Origin: Candidatus Hydrogenedentota bacterium
GTDB taxonomy: Bacteria > Hydrogenedentota > Hydrogenedentia > Hydrogenedentales > SLHB01
DNA length: 7,997 nt
Assembly: GCA_003557825.1 (NCBI GenBank)
Contig: PWNM01000053.1
Coordinates: 1-7,997, forward strand
Reading direction: 5' to 3'
The notes beneath the pieces are model-generated. The model did no database searches. It was given only the letters and a program-made list of their open reading frames with translations, and had not been told where the DNA came from. The translations under genes were made by a program, and so were the position numbers. Position 1 is the stretch's first letter. The number at the start of each line of letters is the position of its first letter. Positions 1 through 5,799 of this stretch are shown one piece after another.

Positions 1-16
1 AAAAAGGATTCTAACC

Positions 17-2521
17 ATGGCCAAAGATCCCATATGCGGCATGGAAGTCGACCCGAAGGAAGCCGCTGCTACGTACGAATATGAGGGCGACACATTTTAC
101 TTCTGCAATCCCTCCTGCAGAGATAAATTTGAACAGGATCCGGAGCATTATACCGGAGACGTCATGAATTCAACCGGCGATGATTCCTGCCCTACATCAA
201 TCACTGAGGAGTCAAAACCCGAAACGGATATGGAAGCCGAAGCGGGACAGCCGACGTCCAACCAGGCCTCGATTACCATGTCTCTCTCAGGAATGACGTG
301 TGCCAGTTGCGCGCAGAATATTGAAAAAGCGCTCAGAAAACAAACCGGAGTTATCCAAGCTTCGGTTAATTTCCCAGCCGAACGAGCCCGAGTCGTCTAT
401 GACCCTGATGCAATAACCACAAAGGAGTTGACCTCGGCAGTGTCCGCCGTCGGCTACCAAGCGGAGGTAACCCGCACGGGAAAAGGGGGTGAAGACAAGA
501 GTGAGGAAGCCGATCAGAGCGCCTATGCGGTTGCCGCCGCCAGAAATAAAATGATCATCGCATGGTCCATAACATTGCCGAGTATGGCAGTGATGATTGT
601 TCACATGTTTCTGGGGATCGACATACCCGGTTATCATTGGTTGATGGTATTACTGGCAGCCGGAGTGCTGGTTTTTTCCGGCAAGGAGACCTTTGTCAGC
701 GCTTTCAAAAGCATACGCCATTTGGCTCCAAACATGGACGCACTGATCGCACTCGGTACTGCTGCTGCGTTCATCACCGGACCTCTTGCCGCACTGGGCC
801 TGGGTATCGATAACTATTCCGGAGTATCCGCCATGATCCTGGCATTTCACCTGGCTGGCCGATATATCGAGACCCGAGTTCGCGGACGTGCAAGCAAAGC
901 GATTAGGGAACTATTGGAACTGGGGGCCAAATCGGCGCGGGTACTGCGCGAAGGACAGGAGTTCGAAGTACCTGTTGAAGAAGTCGAAAAAGGGGATGTG
1001 CTCGTTGTCAGGCCCGGCGAAAAGATTCCGGCCGACGGAGTGGTTATCGAAGGTCGAAGCTTGGTCGATGAGTCGATGGTTACGGGCGAATCAATCCCCG
1101 TTCTACGGGAAGCCGATAATGAAGTCATTGGCGCCACAATCAACCAAGACGGACTGCTGAAAATAAGAACCACTCGAGTTGGCAGTGATTCCTTTCTGGC
1201 GCAGGTTGTAGAGCTGGTGCGGGAAGCACAGGCCACTCGGGTGCCGGTGCAGGCCTTCGCCGACCGGGTAACCAATTATTTTGTACCAGCCGTTATCGGA
1301 TTATCGCTCCTGACATTCCTTGTCTGGGCGGTATTTCCCGCGTATCCGCATGCCTTGGCGGAATGGGCCAGCAATTTTTTACCATGGGTCGATCCCACCC
1401 TCGGGCGCATCTCATTGGCTCTATTCGCCGCTATCGCAGTGATGGTTATCGCTTGTCCGTGCGCCCTCGGACTGGCCACTCCCACCGCTTTGATAGTCGG
1501 AAGCGGAATGGGCGCCCAAAATGGCGTTCTGATCCGTTCCGGTGAGGCAATCGAGATCATGAAGGAAGTAAAGACCGTTGTATTCGACAAAACCGGCACC
1601 CTTACGAGAGGAGAGCCGGAAGTTACTGATGTGCTTAGTTTGGATGATATGGACACCCATACGGTGCTGATGTACGCCGGTTCGCTGGAGAACAATTCCG
1701 AACATCCGCTAGCCCGTGCGGTCGTCAACAAGGCCCGAGAAGAGGGGGTAGAGATGCGTGCTACATCCGATTTCCAGGCCGTCAGCGGACGCGGTATTAC
1801 CGGCATGGTTGACGAACGGCGTGTCGCGATCGGTACCCGGGAACTGATGCGGGCGGAACAAATTGATTTTACGGCGGCAGAGGAAAAGGTGAAGGAGTTG
1901 GAGGAAAACGCCAAGTCCACCATGTTCCTGGCAGTCGACGGTCAGGTGGTTGGATTGCTGGGACTGGCCGACACGCTGAAAGACGGATCTGAAGCAGCGG
2001 TGGCCGAACTAAAAGGTATGGGGTTCTCACTGGTCATGATCAGCGGCGACAATGAAAGGACCGCCCATGCCATAGCCAGCCAAGTCGGAATCGATCAGGT
2101 TCTGGCGGATGTAATGCCCGAACACAAGGCGGCCGAGATCAAGCGGCTGAAAGATGAACACGGTACGGTGGCGATGGTGGGCGACGGCATCAACGATGCC
2201 CCCGCCCTGGCTCAAGCCGATGTCGGCATCGCTCTTGGTACCGGCACCGACGTAGCCATAGAAAGCAGTGACATCACCTTGGTCCGCGGGGAACTGGACG
2301 CTGTGGTCAGCGCCATCAAGTTAAGTCGGGAAACGTTCCGCAAGATCAAGCAAAACCTGTTTTGGGCATTCTTCTACAATGTTGTCGCCATTCCCGCTGC
2401 GATGCTTGGTCTGCTACATCCGGTGATTGCGCCGATTGCCATGGCGTTGAGCTCGATCACCGTAGTCGCCAACTCGATTACGTTGCAGCGCAAGGATATT
2501 AGCGGGGCTCCAAAAAGTTAA
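17..2521 (+). CDS. copA: Cu(+)-exporting P1B-type ATPase with N-terminal YHS finger and HMA domain
   Basis: Inner-membrane pump that uses ATP to export monovalent copper (or silver) from the cytoplasm. The 834-residue protein starts with a YHS/TRASH-type finger (about residues 3-47; Cys7, Cys30, Cys34), then an acidic linker and one heavy-metal-associated domain with GMTCASC at 92-98. The ATPase core is complete: TGE at 356-358 in the actuator domain, CPC at 480-482 in the metal-binding helix, the phosphorylated Asp524 in DKTGT, the nucleotide-binding His-Pro at 563-564, and GDGIND at 722-727. Tyr787-Asn788 and Met809 with Ser812-Ser813 in the last two helices match the known Cu(+) subgroup (P1B-1) signature. 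The start at 17 is set by AAGGA at 4-8, eight bases upstream, and by the YHS finger beginning at once. No copper regulator or chaperone gene is visible, although the left edge is only 16 bases away. Copper is much likelier than zinc or cadmium, given CPC with YN and MxxSS. Family assignment is very secure; the metal is inferred from the motifs. Confidence 0.96.
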   Translation: MAKDPICGMEVDPKEAAATYEYEGDTFYFCNPSCRDKFEQDPEHYTGDVMNSTGDDSCPTSITEESKPETDMEAEAGQPTSNQASITMSLSGMTCASCAQNIEKALRKQTGVIQASVNFPAERARVVYDPDAITTKELTSAVSAVGYQAEVTRTGKGGEDKSEEADQSAYAVAAARNKMIIAWSITLPSMAVMIVHMFLGIDIPGYHWLMVLLAAGVLVFSGKETFVSAFKSIRHLAPNMDALIALGTAAAFITGPLAALGLGIDNYSGVSAMILAFHLAGRYIETRVRGRASKAIRELLELGAKSARVLREGQEFEVPVEEVEKGDVLVVRPGEKIPADGVVIEGRSLVDESMVTGESIPVLREADNEVIGATINQDGLLKIRTTRVGSDSFLAQVVELVREAQATRVPVQAFADRVTNYFVPAVIGLSLLTFLVWAVFPAYPHALAEWASNFLPWVDPTLGRISLALFAAIAVMVIACPCALGLATPTALIVGSGMGAQNGVLIRSGEAIEIMKEVKTVVFDKTGTLTRGEPEVTDVLSLDDMDTHTVLMYAGSLENNSEHPLARAVVNKAREEGVEMRATSDFQAVSGRGITGMVDERRVAIGTRELMRAEQIDFTAAEEKVKELEENAKSTMFLAVDGQVVGLLGLADTLKDGSEAAVAELKGMGFSLVMISGDNERTAHAIASQVGIDQVLADVMPEHKAAEIKRLKDEHGTVAMVGDGINDAPALAQADVGIALGTGTDVAIESSDITLVRGELDAVVSAIKLSRETFRKIKQNLFWAFFYNVVAIPAAMLGLLHPVIAPIAMALSSITVVANSITLQRKDISGAPKS

Positions 2522-2617
2522 CACCGGTAATCGTCCGCGGTCGCGCACAAATCCTTGGTCCAACAATGTTCGGATCGGGCAGAGCAAACATAGATCCGGG
2601 ACCCAAAACCGCTGTGT

Positions 2618-2646
2618 TTGCGTCGTGCTGGATTCGGGTGTAGGAT
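2618..2646 (+). promoter_or_regulatory. Putative sigma70-type promoter of the first ABM gene
   Basis: TTGCGT (2618-2623) and TAGGAT (2641-2646) are separated by exactly 17 bases, a spacing typical of housekeeping sigma factors. The same pair with the same spacing precedes the second ABM gene. Transcription would start near 2653, giving a leader of about 20 bases that holds the GGAGGAG ribosome site at 2660-2666, seven bases before the ATG. Both hexamers are imperfect matches to consensus, so conservation between the two copies is the main support. Confidence 0.5.
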
Positions 2647-2673
2647 GGCGCGAAACAACGGAGGAGAACCCCC

Positions 2674-2958
2674 ATGGTCGTGATGCTGGTTTATGTACAT
2701 GTCAAGCCGGAATGCGTCGAAGATTTCAAAGCCGCCTCGATTGAGAACGCGAAAAACAGCCTGCAAGAACCGGGCGTGGTCCGGTTTGATGTCATTCAGG
2801 AGCGGGATGACCCGACGCGGTTTGTCCTGATCGAAGTCTATCGAACACCCGAGGATCACCCGAAGCACCGGGAAACGGCCCATTACTTGGCCTGGCGGGA
2901 TACAGTGGCCGACATGATGGCCGAACCGCGTTCAGCAACCCATTACATCCCCTGTTAA
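2674..2958 (+). CDS. ABM-domain protein, LsrG/YgiN-like (copy 1)
   Basis: A 94-residue single-domain protein of the antibiotic-biosynthesis-monooxygenase (dimeric alpha/beta barrel) superfamily. Its layout resembles LsrG and YgiN: an N-terminal beta strand (VHVKPE), a helix, QEPGVVRFDV at 31-40, a strand around RFVLIEVY (49-56), then a His-rich stretch with His62, His65 and the pair His70-Tyr71. Members act on quinols, polyketides or the phosphorylated autoinducer AI-2 product, usually without cofactor, as soluble dimers. The substrate here cannot be told. The start is fixed by GGAGGAG at 2660-2666. It is 71 of 94 residues identical to the product of 3330-3614, and both end in the same HYIPC. 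It is the only intact gene of the left duplicated unit, which suggests it has been kept by selection or is a fairly recent copy. Fold assignment is firm; enzymatic activity is inferred. Confidence 0.88.
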   Translation: MVVMLVYVHVKPECVEDFKAASIENAKNSLQEPGVVRFDVIQERDDPTRFVLIEVYRTPEDHPKHRETAHYLAWRDTVADMMAEPRSATHYIPC

Positions 2959-2983
2959 TCGAAAAAAGCAGCTTGGGCCAAAC

Positions 2984-3175
2984 CTAAGAGGCGACATCGA
3001 AGAGTTCCCGTTCGAGTTCCATGGCCCGACCATACGGGTGCGCCAACCAAGCAGGGCGTCGTCGTGGAATTCGTATTCCAGTGCGATAGGGCATATCCTG
3101 CGTTGCCTTCTGTGGATACCCTGCCGAACAGATGGGGAAACACCCTGTCTGACACGGGATTCGGTTTCGTCCCCA
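2984..3175 (-). pseudogene. Remnant of a second tenA-like gene (3' part only)
   Basis: Read on the minus strand this is the C-terminal half of a TenA-like protein, broken by indels. The last 18 sense codons (2987-3040) encode a peptide ending GRAMELERELFDVAS before a TAG at 2984-2986; hand comparison with the intact gene gives 45 of 54 identical bases. At 3083-3115 another frame reads PQKATQDMPYR, matching KPKAVPDTPYR at residues 141-151 of the intact protein. Further out, a third stretch reads SDRVFPHLFGRV opposite CMRLYAWLGKRL, with the catalytic Cys position a Ser codon (3150-3152). The pieces are joined by a two-base frame change and a gap of about 57 bases, and the N-terminal half is absent. 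The far boundary near 3175 is soft. It cannot make a working enzyme. Confidence 0.8.
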
Positions 3176-3201
3176 AGATATGCCGGCCGCATGTCAAAAC
3201 T

Positions 3202-3258
3202 TCCTCCGCACAGCATAGCGCTGCTGCTGACGCCTCCTGGGCTTTGCTTGGCTTGGCC
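3202..3258 (+). pseudogene. Fragment of a second SAM methyltransferase gene
   Basis: In the plus frame containing 3211, the sequence reads QHSAAADASWALLGLA, matching WHIAAVDASWAMLALA at residues 67-82 of the intact methyltransferase at 4327-4968. Over 3211-3258 against 4525-4572 I count 36 of 48 identical bases, including an uninterrupted GCCTCCTGGGC. It lacks a start, the SAM-binding glycine motif and everything downstream of about residue 86, and runs into the ABM promoter region. This matches the right end of the duplicated unit, where the methyltransferase was cut by the duplication join. It is a relic with no expected product. Confidence 0.75.
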
Positions 3259-3273
3259 AAACCTCCGATGTAT

Positions 3274-3302
3274 TTGCGCCATGCTCGATTTGAGTGTAGG
3301 AT
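3274..3302 (+). promoter_or_regulatory. Putative sigma70-type promoter of the second ABM gene
   Basis: TTGCGC (3274-3279) and TAGGAT (3297-3302) are spaced by 17 bases, exactly as upstream of the first ABM gene. A GTGTAGGATGGC block spanning the -10 region is identical in both copies, while surrounding bases differ. The ribosome site GGAGGAG lies at 3316-3322, seven bases before the ATG at 3330. Retention of this arrangement beside decayed flanking DNA is the main argument for function. Confidence 0.5.
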
Positions 3303-3329
3303 GGCATAAAGCAAAGGAGGAGAACTCCC

Positions 3330-3614
3330 ATGATCGTAATGCTTATCAACGTACACGTAAAACCGGAATACGTCGAGGATTTTAAAGCGGCGTCGGTCGA
3401 AAACGTGAGGAATAGCTTGCAAGAACCGGGCGTTGTTCGGTTTGAAATGATACAGGAACGGGATAACCCCGCGCGGTTTGTACTGGTTGAGGCCTATCGG
3501 ACATCCGAGGATCACCCCAAAAACAGGGAAACAGCCCATTATCGAGCTTGGCACGATACCGTCGAGGATATGATAGTGGAGCCACTATGCTCCACCCATT
3601 ATATTCCGTGTTAG
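3330..3614 (+). CDS. ABM-domain protein, LsrG/YgiN-like (copy 2)
   Basis: A 94-residue paralogue of the gene at 2674-2958 with the same domain plan, no gaps between the two, and 23 substitutions, most of them conservative (Ile/Val, Asp/Glu, Lys/Arg). Shared features are VHVKPE near the N-terminus, NSLQEPGVVRF at 28-38, EDHPK, RETAHY at 66-71 and the C-terminal THYIPC. Differences cluster in surface-type positions and near residues 82-89. It is likely a soluble dimeric oxygenase or isomerase for an unidentified small molecule, and the two copies could form heterodimers. The ATG is placed seven bases after GGAGGAG. The gene converges on tenA, with only 20 bases between the two stop codons. Equally, it could be a non-catalytic small-molecule-binding member, since this superfamily varies widely. 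Confidence 0.88.
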   Translation: MIVMLINVHVKPEYVEDFKAASVENVRNSLQEPGVVRFEMIQERDNPARFVLVEAYRTSEDHPKNRETAHYRAWHDTVEDMIVEPLCSTHYIPC

Positions 3615-3616
3615 CT

Positions 3617-3642
3617 AGGGGTAGCATCACTGGGCTAGCCCT
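3617..3642. terminator. Hairpin between converging ABM and tenA genes
   Basis: AGGGGTAGC (3617-3625) and GCTAGCCCT (3634-3642) pair over nine positions with one G-G mismatch around an eight-base loop. It lies between two converging genes and overlaps the tenA stop codon, so it could serve both strands. Neither side has a clear T-run, so intrinsic termination is uncertain. The equivalent place after the first ABM gene has only a weaker hairpin. Confidence 0.35.
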
Positions 3643-4249
3643 GCCAGGCGGCGTCGAAAAAATTCCGTTCGAGTTCCATGGCCCGACCGTATAGGTGCGC
3701 CAATCGGGCGGCCTCGCCACCGTAGAAGTCGAGCAGTACCTCGAGTTGCTCCGCCAAAGCGTTGAAATCGTCGGACGAATAGGTGTCGATCCAGTCGCGA
3801 TAAGGCGTATCGGGGACCGCCTTTGGCTTTAGGCGCTTCCCGAGCCAGGCATAGAGCCGCATGCAAGGCGTCATGGCCGCTATGGTATGTCCCGGAGTTT
3901 CAAGGGCCGCAACATGGAGCAGGAAGTCCGTATAGGCCAGCGTGGCCGGGGCCGGCTCGGGATGGGTGGAGACGCCCCATTTGCGGGCATAGGACTCGTG
4001 CAGCTCGAGCTCGGCGAAAACGCCGTCCAGCAACGATTTAAAGACCTCAAGGCCGTTTTCATCGGGTGTCCGCGCCATGGCCAAGGCATAACCCCGGGCG
4101 AAGGCCCGCAGGAAATAGGCATCTTGGCCCACGTAATAGGCGAACTTGGTTTGCGGCAGCGTGCCGTCGGCAATTCCTCGGATAAAGGGATGACCAAGAC
4201 AGGCCTCCGCAACAGCATAATGTTGTTCCCAAAGGGTCTGCGCTTTCAT
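3635..4249 (-). CDS. tenA: TenA-like thiaminase II / aminopyrimidine aminohydrolase
   Basis: A 204-residue all-helical cytoplasmic protein of the TenA/THI-4 (haem-oxygenase-like) family, close to the usual ~220 residues. Family members hydrolyse 4-amino-5-aminomethyl-2-methylpyrimidine to the HMP form for thiamine salvage, and can split thiamine. The hallmark positions line up by eye: Asp43 in GQDAYFLRAFARGYA, Tyr106, catalytic Cys129 in MTPCMRLYAWLGKRL, Tyr157 in the DWIDTYSS stretch, and Glu194 in ELERNFFDAAW. Keeping the Cys places it with the TenA_C type rather than the Cys-less TenA_E type. The start is set by GGAGG (plus-strand positions 4254-4258), four bases before the ATG. It is transcribed divergently from the methyltransferase and converges on the ABM gene. 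No thiamine pyrophosphate riboswitch is visible upstream and no thiamine biosynthesis genes lie in the window, so a related substrate is possible. A decayed second copy lies at 2984-3175. Confidence 0.87.
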   Translation of the reverse strand: MKAQTLWEQHYAVAEACLGHPFIRGIADGTLPQTKFAYYVGQDAYFLRAFARGYALAMARTPDENGLEVFKSLLDGVFAELELHESYARKWGVSTHPEPAPATLAYTDFLLHVAALETPGHTIAAMTPCMRLYAWLGKRLKPKAVPDTPYRDWIDTYSSDDFNALAEQLEVLLDFYGGEAARLAHLYGRAMELERNFFDAAWQG

Positions 4250-4326
4250 AATGCCTCCACATGTAGTCGGTCAGATGTGAAACAACCAGATAAGACACGA
4301 TCATTCGATCACAGGGAATACCATCT
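4250..4326. promoter_or_regulatory. Divergent tenA / methyltransferase promoter region
   Basis: The 77 bases between two divergent genes must hold both promoters and any shared operator. I see the tenA ribosome site (GGAGG on the minus strand), a weak AGGGA at 4313-4317 nine bases before the methyltransferase ATG, a short inverted repeat CACAT...ATGTG (4258-4278) and two GATC sites four bases apart near 4302-4310. No -35/-10 pair stands out on either strand. The region was lost from the decayed left unit. Confidence 0.4.
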
Positions 4327-4968
4327 ATGGAACGACAACCCGAACCCGAGTACATGGACCTGGCGGATGAGGCCGATGCCTATGCCCAGGCCGACTTCGC
4401 CGATGTCAATGCCGCCTTCGCCGAACGTCTGGCAGAACTGACGGAGAACCGCCCCGCCTGGGCGCTGGACCTGGGGTGCGGTCCCGTGGATATCCCGATC
4501 CGCGTGGCTGCCCTTCGGCCCGCATGGCATATTGCCGCTGTGGATGCCTCCTGGGCCATGCTTGCCCTGGCCCCCAATCCACCCGTTCTGGTGCATAGGA
4601 TCCAAGCAGACGCCAAAAGGTTGCCTGTTCCCGACCGTGTCTTTGATGTGGTTTTCTCGAACAGCATTTTACATCATCTCCCCAATCCAGAACCGTTTTG
4701 GCAGGAAGTCCGCCGGATAAGCAGACCAGGAACACTCATTTTGGTGCGCGACCTGTTCCGGCCCGAAAGCAGGGCCGCCGCCCGCGCCTTGGTAGACCAC
4801 CATGCTGGAACCGAATCCCCCTTGCTGCAAGAGGAGTTTTACCGGTCGCTGCTGGCGGCGTTCACGCCCGAAGAAGCGCGCGAACAACTCGCCATGGCAA
4901 ATCTGAAGGGCCTCGAAGTGACCACTATCACCGACCGCCACATCGATATTTGGGGCCGCCTCGGATGA
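4327..4968 (+). CDS. Class I SAM-dependent methyltransferase
   Basis: A 213-residue soluble enzyme with a Methyltransf_11/25-type Rossmann fold that transfers a methyl group from S-adenosylmethionine. The SAM-binding glycine motif is ALDLGCGP at 46-53, the acidic residue at the end of strand 2 is Asp73 in AVDAS, and Asp95 in QADAKRLP is in the adenine-contact position. Strand 4 and its following motif are FDVVFSNSILHHLPNP at 106-121, then a helix with EVRRISRPG leading to strand 5. The C-terminal third is likely helical and may form the substrate lid, but gives no clue to the acceptor. The start at 4327 follows a weak AGGGA and gives about 45 residues before motif I, which is usual. It is divergent from tenA and 54 bases upstream of the SDR gene, so it may be cotranscribed with the latter. 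A fragment of a second copy lies at 3202-3258. Fold and cofactor are secure; the substrate is unknown. Confidence 0.9.
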   Translation: MERQPEPEYMDLADEADAYAQADFADVNAAFAERLAELTENRPAWALDLGCGPVDIPIRVAALRPAWHIAAVDASWAMLALAPNPPVLVHRIQADAKRLPVPDRVFDVVFSNSILHHLPNPEPFWQEVRRISRPGTLILVRDLFRPESRAAARALVDHHAGTESPLLQEEFYRSLLAAFTPEEAREQLAMANLKGLEVTTITDRHIDIWGRLG

Positions 4969-5022
4969 TTCCTGATTTCCGGGGTGTTGCGTAATTGGAT
5001 AGTGTGAAATGGGAGGTCAAAA

Positions 5023-5727
5023 ATGGAAGTATTGGATGGAAAAATCGCGGTTGTAACCGGCGCAAGCCGCGGAATCGGCCGACATATCGCTGCGGCGCTG
5101 AATAGGGCCGGCGCATTTGTCGTCTTAACCGGTAGACAAATGCGTACCTTGGAAGAAAGCGTGGCCTCCATGCCGCAGCCGACACGTTGCAAGGCTTACA
5201 ATTGCGACCAGCGGGATCCGGAGGCCATCAGCGCATTGGCGCGGCATGTGTTAGACAATCCGGGGCCGCCTGATATTTTGGTGAACAATGCCGGACTTGG
5301 CCGAGGCGGGTTGGTGAAAGATATGCCGCTCGATGAATGGAATACGGTGATTGAGACCAATTTGACGGGCGTATTCCTGACAACCCAGGCGTTTCTTCCG
5401 GCGATGATCGAGCGGGATGGCGGCGATATTATCATGATCAGTTCGATGAGCGGCAAAAAAGGCGATTCGGGCGCGGCAGCCTATGCGGCCAGTAAATTTG
5501 GCCTTCAGGGATTTTCGCAGGCCCTGAATTATGAGGTACGCCGCCACAATATCCGGGTCATGGTGTTGAACCCCAGCAGCGTGGATACGAGTCCCGACAC
5601 CGGCGCGAAGGAAGGGCCGGGGCTCCATCTCCATGCGGCCGATCTCGCGGCGACCATCGTCCACCTGGCGGCCTTGCCTCGACGAACGCTCGTGCGCGAT
5701 ATGGACATATGGGGTACCAATCCGTAA
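5023..5727 (+). CDS. Short-chain dehydrogenase/reductase (classical SDR)
   Basis: A 234-residue cytoplasmic NAD(P)-dependent oxidoreductase of the classical SDR family, near the usual 230-250. It shows the cofactor motif TGASRGIG at 12-19, a GR pair at 37-38 after strand 2 (Arg38 suggests NADPH preference), NNAG at 88-91, Asn113, and the catalytic Ser141, Tyr154 and Lys158 (YAASK) with the standard 13-residue Ser-Tyr spacing. The NPSSVDT segment at 183-189 takes the place of the PG motif, and the C-terminus DIWGTNP resembles the tail seen in 3-oxoacyl-ACP-reductase-like members. GGGAGG at 5011-5016 fixes the start, six bases upstream. It follows the methyltransferase by 54 bases on the same strand. 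This suggests a shared pathway or transcript, but no terminator or promoter decides it. The likely reaction is ketone/alcohol interconversion; a role in fatty acid synthesis is not supported by context. Confidence 0.93.
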   Translation: MEVLDGKIAVVTGASRGIGRHIAAALNRAGAFVVLTGRQMRTLEESVASMPQPTRCKAYNCDQRDPEAISALARHVLDNPGPPDILVNNAGLGRGGLVKDMPLDEWNTVIETNLTGVFLTTQAFLPAMIERDGGDIIMISSMSGKKGDSGAAAYAASKFGLQGFSQALNYEVRRHNIRVMVLNPSSVDTSPDTGAKEGPGLHLHAADLAATIVHLAALPRRTLVRDMDIWGTNP

Positions 5728-5799
5728 CAATATGGGGTGCGTAAGCACAACAAAACACACCGGAGACGGCGACGTCCCGACGAAAAGGAGTAACTAGAC

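Larger units (their letters stand above)
2605..3258. repeat. Left (decayed) copy of a tandemly duplicated ABM-tenA-methyltransferase unit
   Basis: This segment runs in the same order and orientation as the segment starting near 3259: ABM promoter region, ABM gene (+), tenA 3' end (-), methyltransferase fragment (+). Only the promoter and ABM gene are intact. The left copy is about 0.65 kb against about 1.3 kb for the right copy, so roughly 0.65 kb (the tenA 5' half, the divergent promoter region and the methyltransferase 5' end) appears to have been lost. The right boundary is blurred within about 3258-3270, where methyltransferase similarity gives way to ABM-upstream similarity. Homology was judged by hand alignment. 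Confidence 0.75.
3259..4572. repeat. Right (intact) copy of the tandemly duplicated unit
   Basis: Contains the ABM promoter region, the second ABM gene, the complete tenA-like gene and the first ~82 codons of the methyltransferase, in the same order and strands as the decayed left copy. The right endpoint is defined by where similarity to the relic at 3211-3258 stops inside the methyltransferase. The gene itself continues intact to 4968, so this copy is the parental arrangement at its right side. Confidence 0.7.

Noticed and set aside
1276..1923. Long minus-strand open frame inside the copper ATPase
   Set aside because: It lies wholly antisense to a fully conserved ATPase core and shows a low-complexity Ser/Thr/Arg-rich composition typical of shadow frames.
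2571..2598. Inverted repeat CGGATC...GATCCG downstream of the copper ATPase
   Set aside because: Only six paired bases with a 16-base loop and no T-run; too weak to call a terminator or operator.
2641..2676. GTAGGATGG before each ABM gene as part of a REP-like palindrome
   Set aside because: Only the first nine bases resemble such repeats; the matching right arm is missing and the block coincides with a -10 element.
2964..2986. Hairpin CTTGGG/CCTAAG with an adjacent A-run, a terminator on the minus strand
   Set aside because: On the minus strand the short stem contains an A-C mismatch and the T-run is four bases away; it would only serve the dead tenA relic.
2971..3264. Near-identical 15/14-mers GCTTGG(G)CCAAACCT at 2971 and 3251 flanking the relic, like an element's direct repeats
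   Set aside because: Each copy is explained by separate ancestry (ABM-tenA spacer and methyltransferase/ABM join), and no mobile-element gene or terminal inverted repeats lie between them.
2955..3554. Long minus-strand open frame antisense to the second ABM gene and the gap
   Set aside because: It is made of antisense ABM codons plus frameshifted tenA relic, with no ribosome site or recognisable domain.
4250..4326. Possible TPP riboswitch upstream of tenA
   Set aside because: The minus-strand leader is only 77 bases and lacks the CTGAGA and GATCTGGATAATGCC-like core elements of the THI box.
4940..5727. Shared DIWG near the C-termini of the methyltransferase and the SDR
   Set aside because: The folds are unrelated and DIW-TNP tails are common in SDRs; four residues are within chance.
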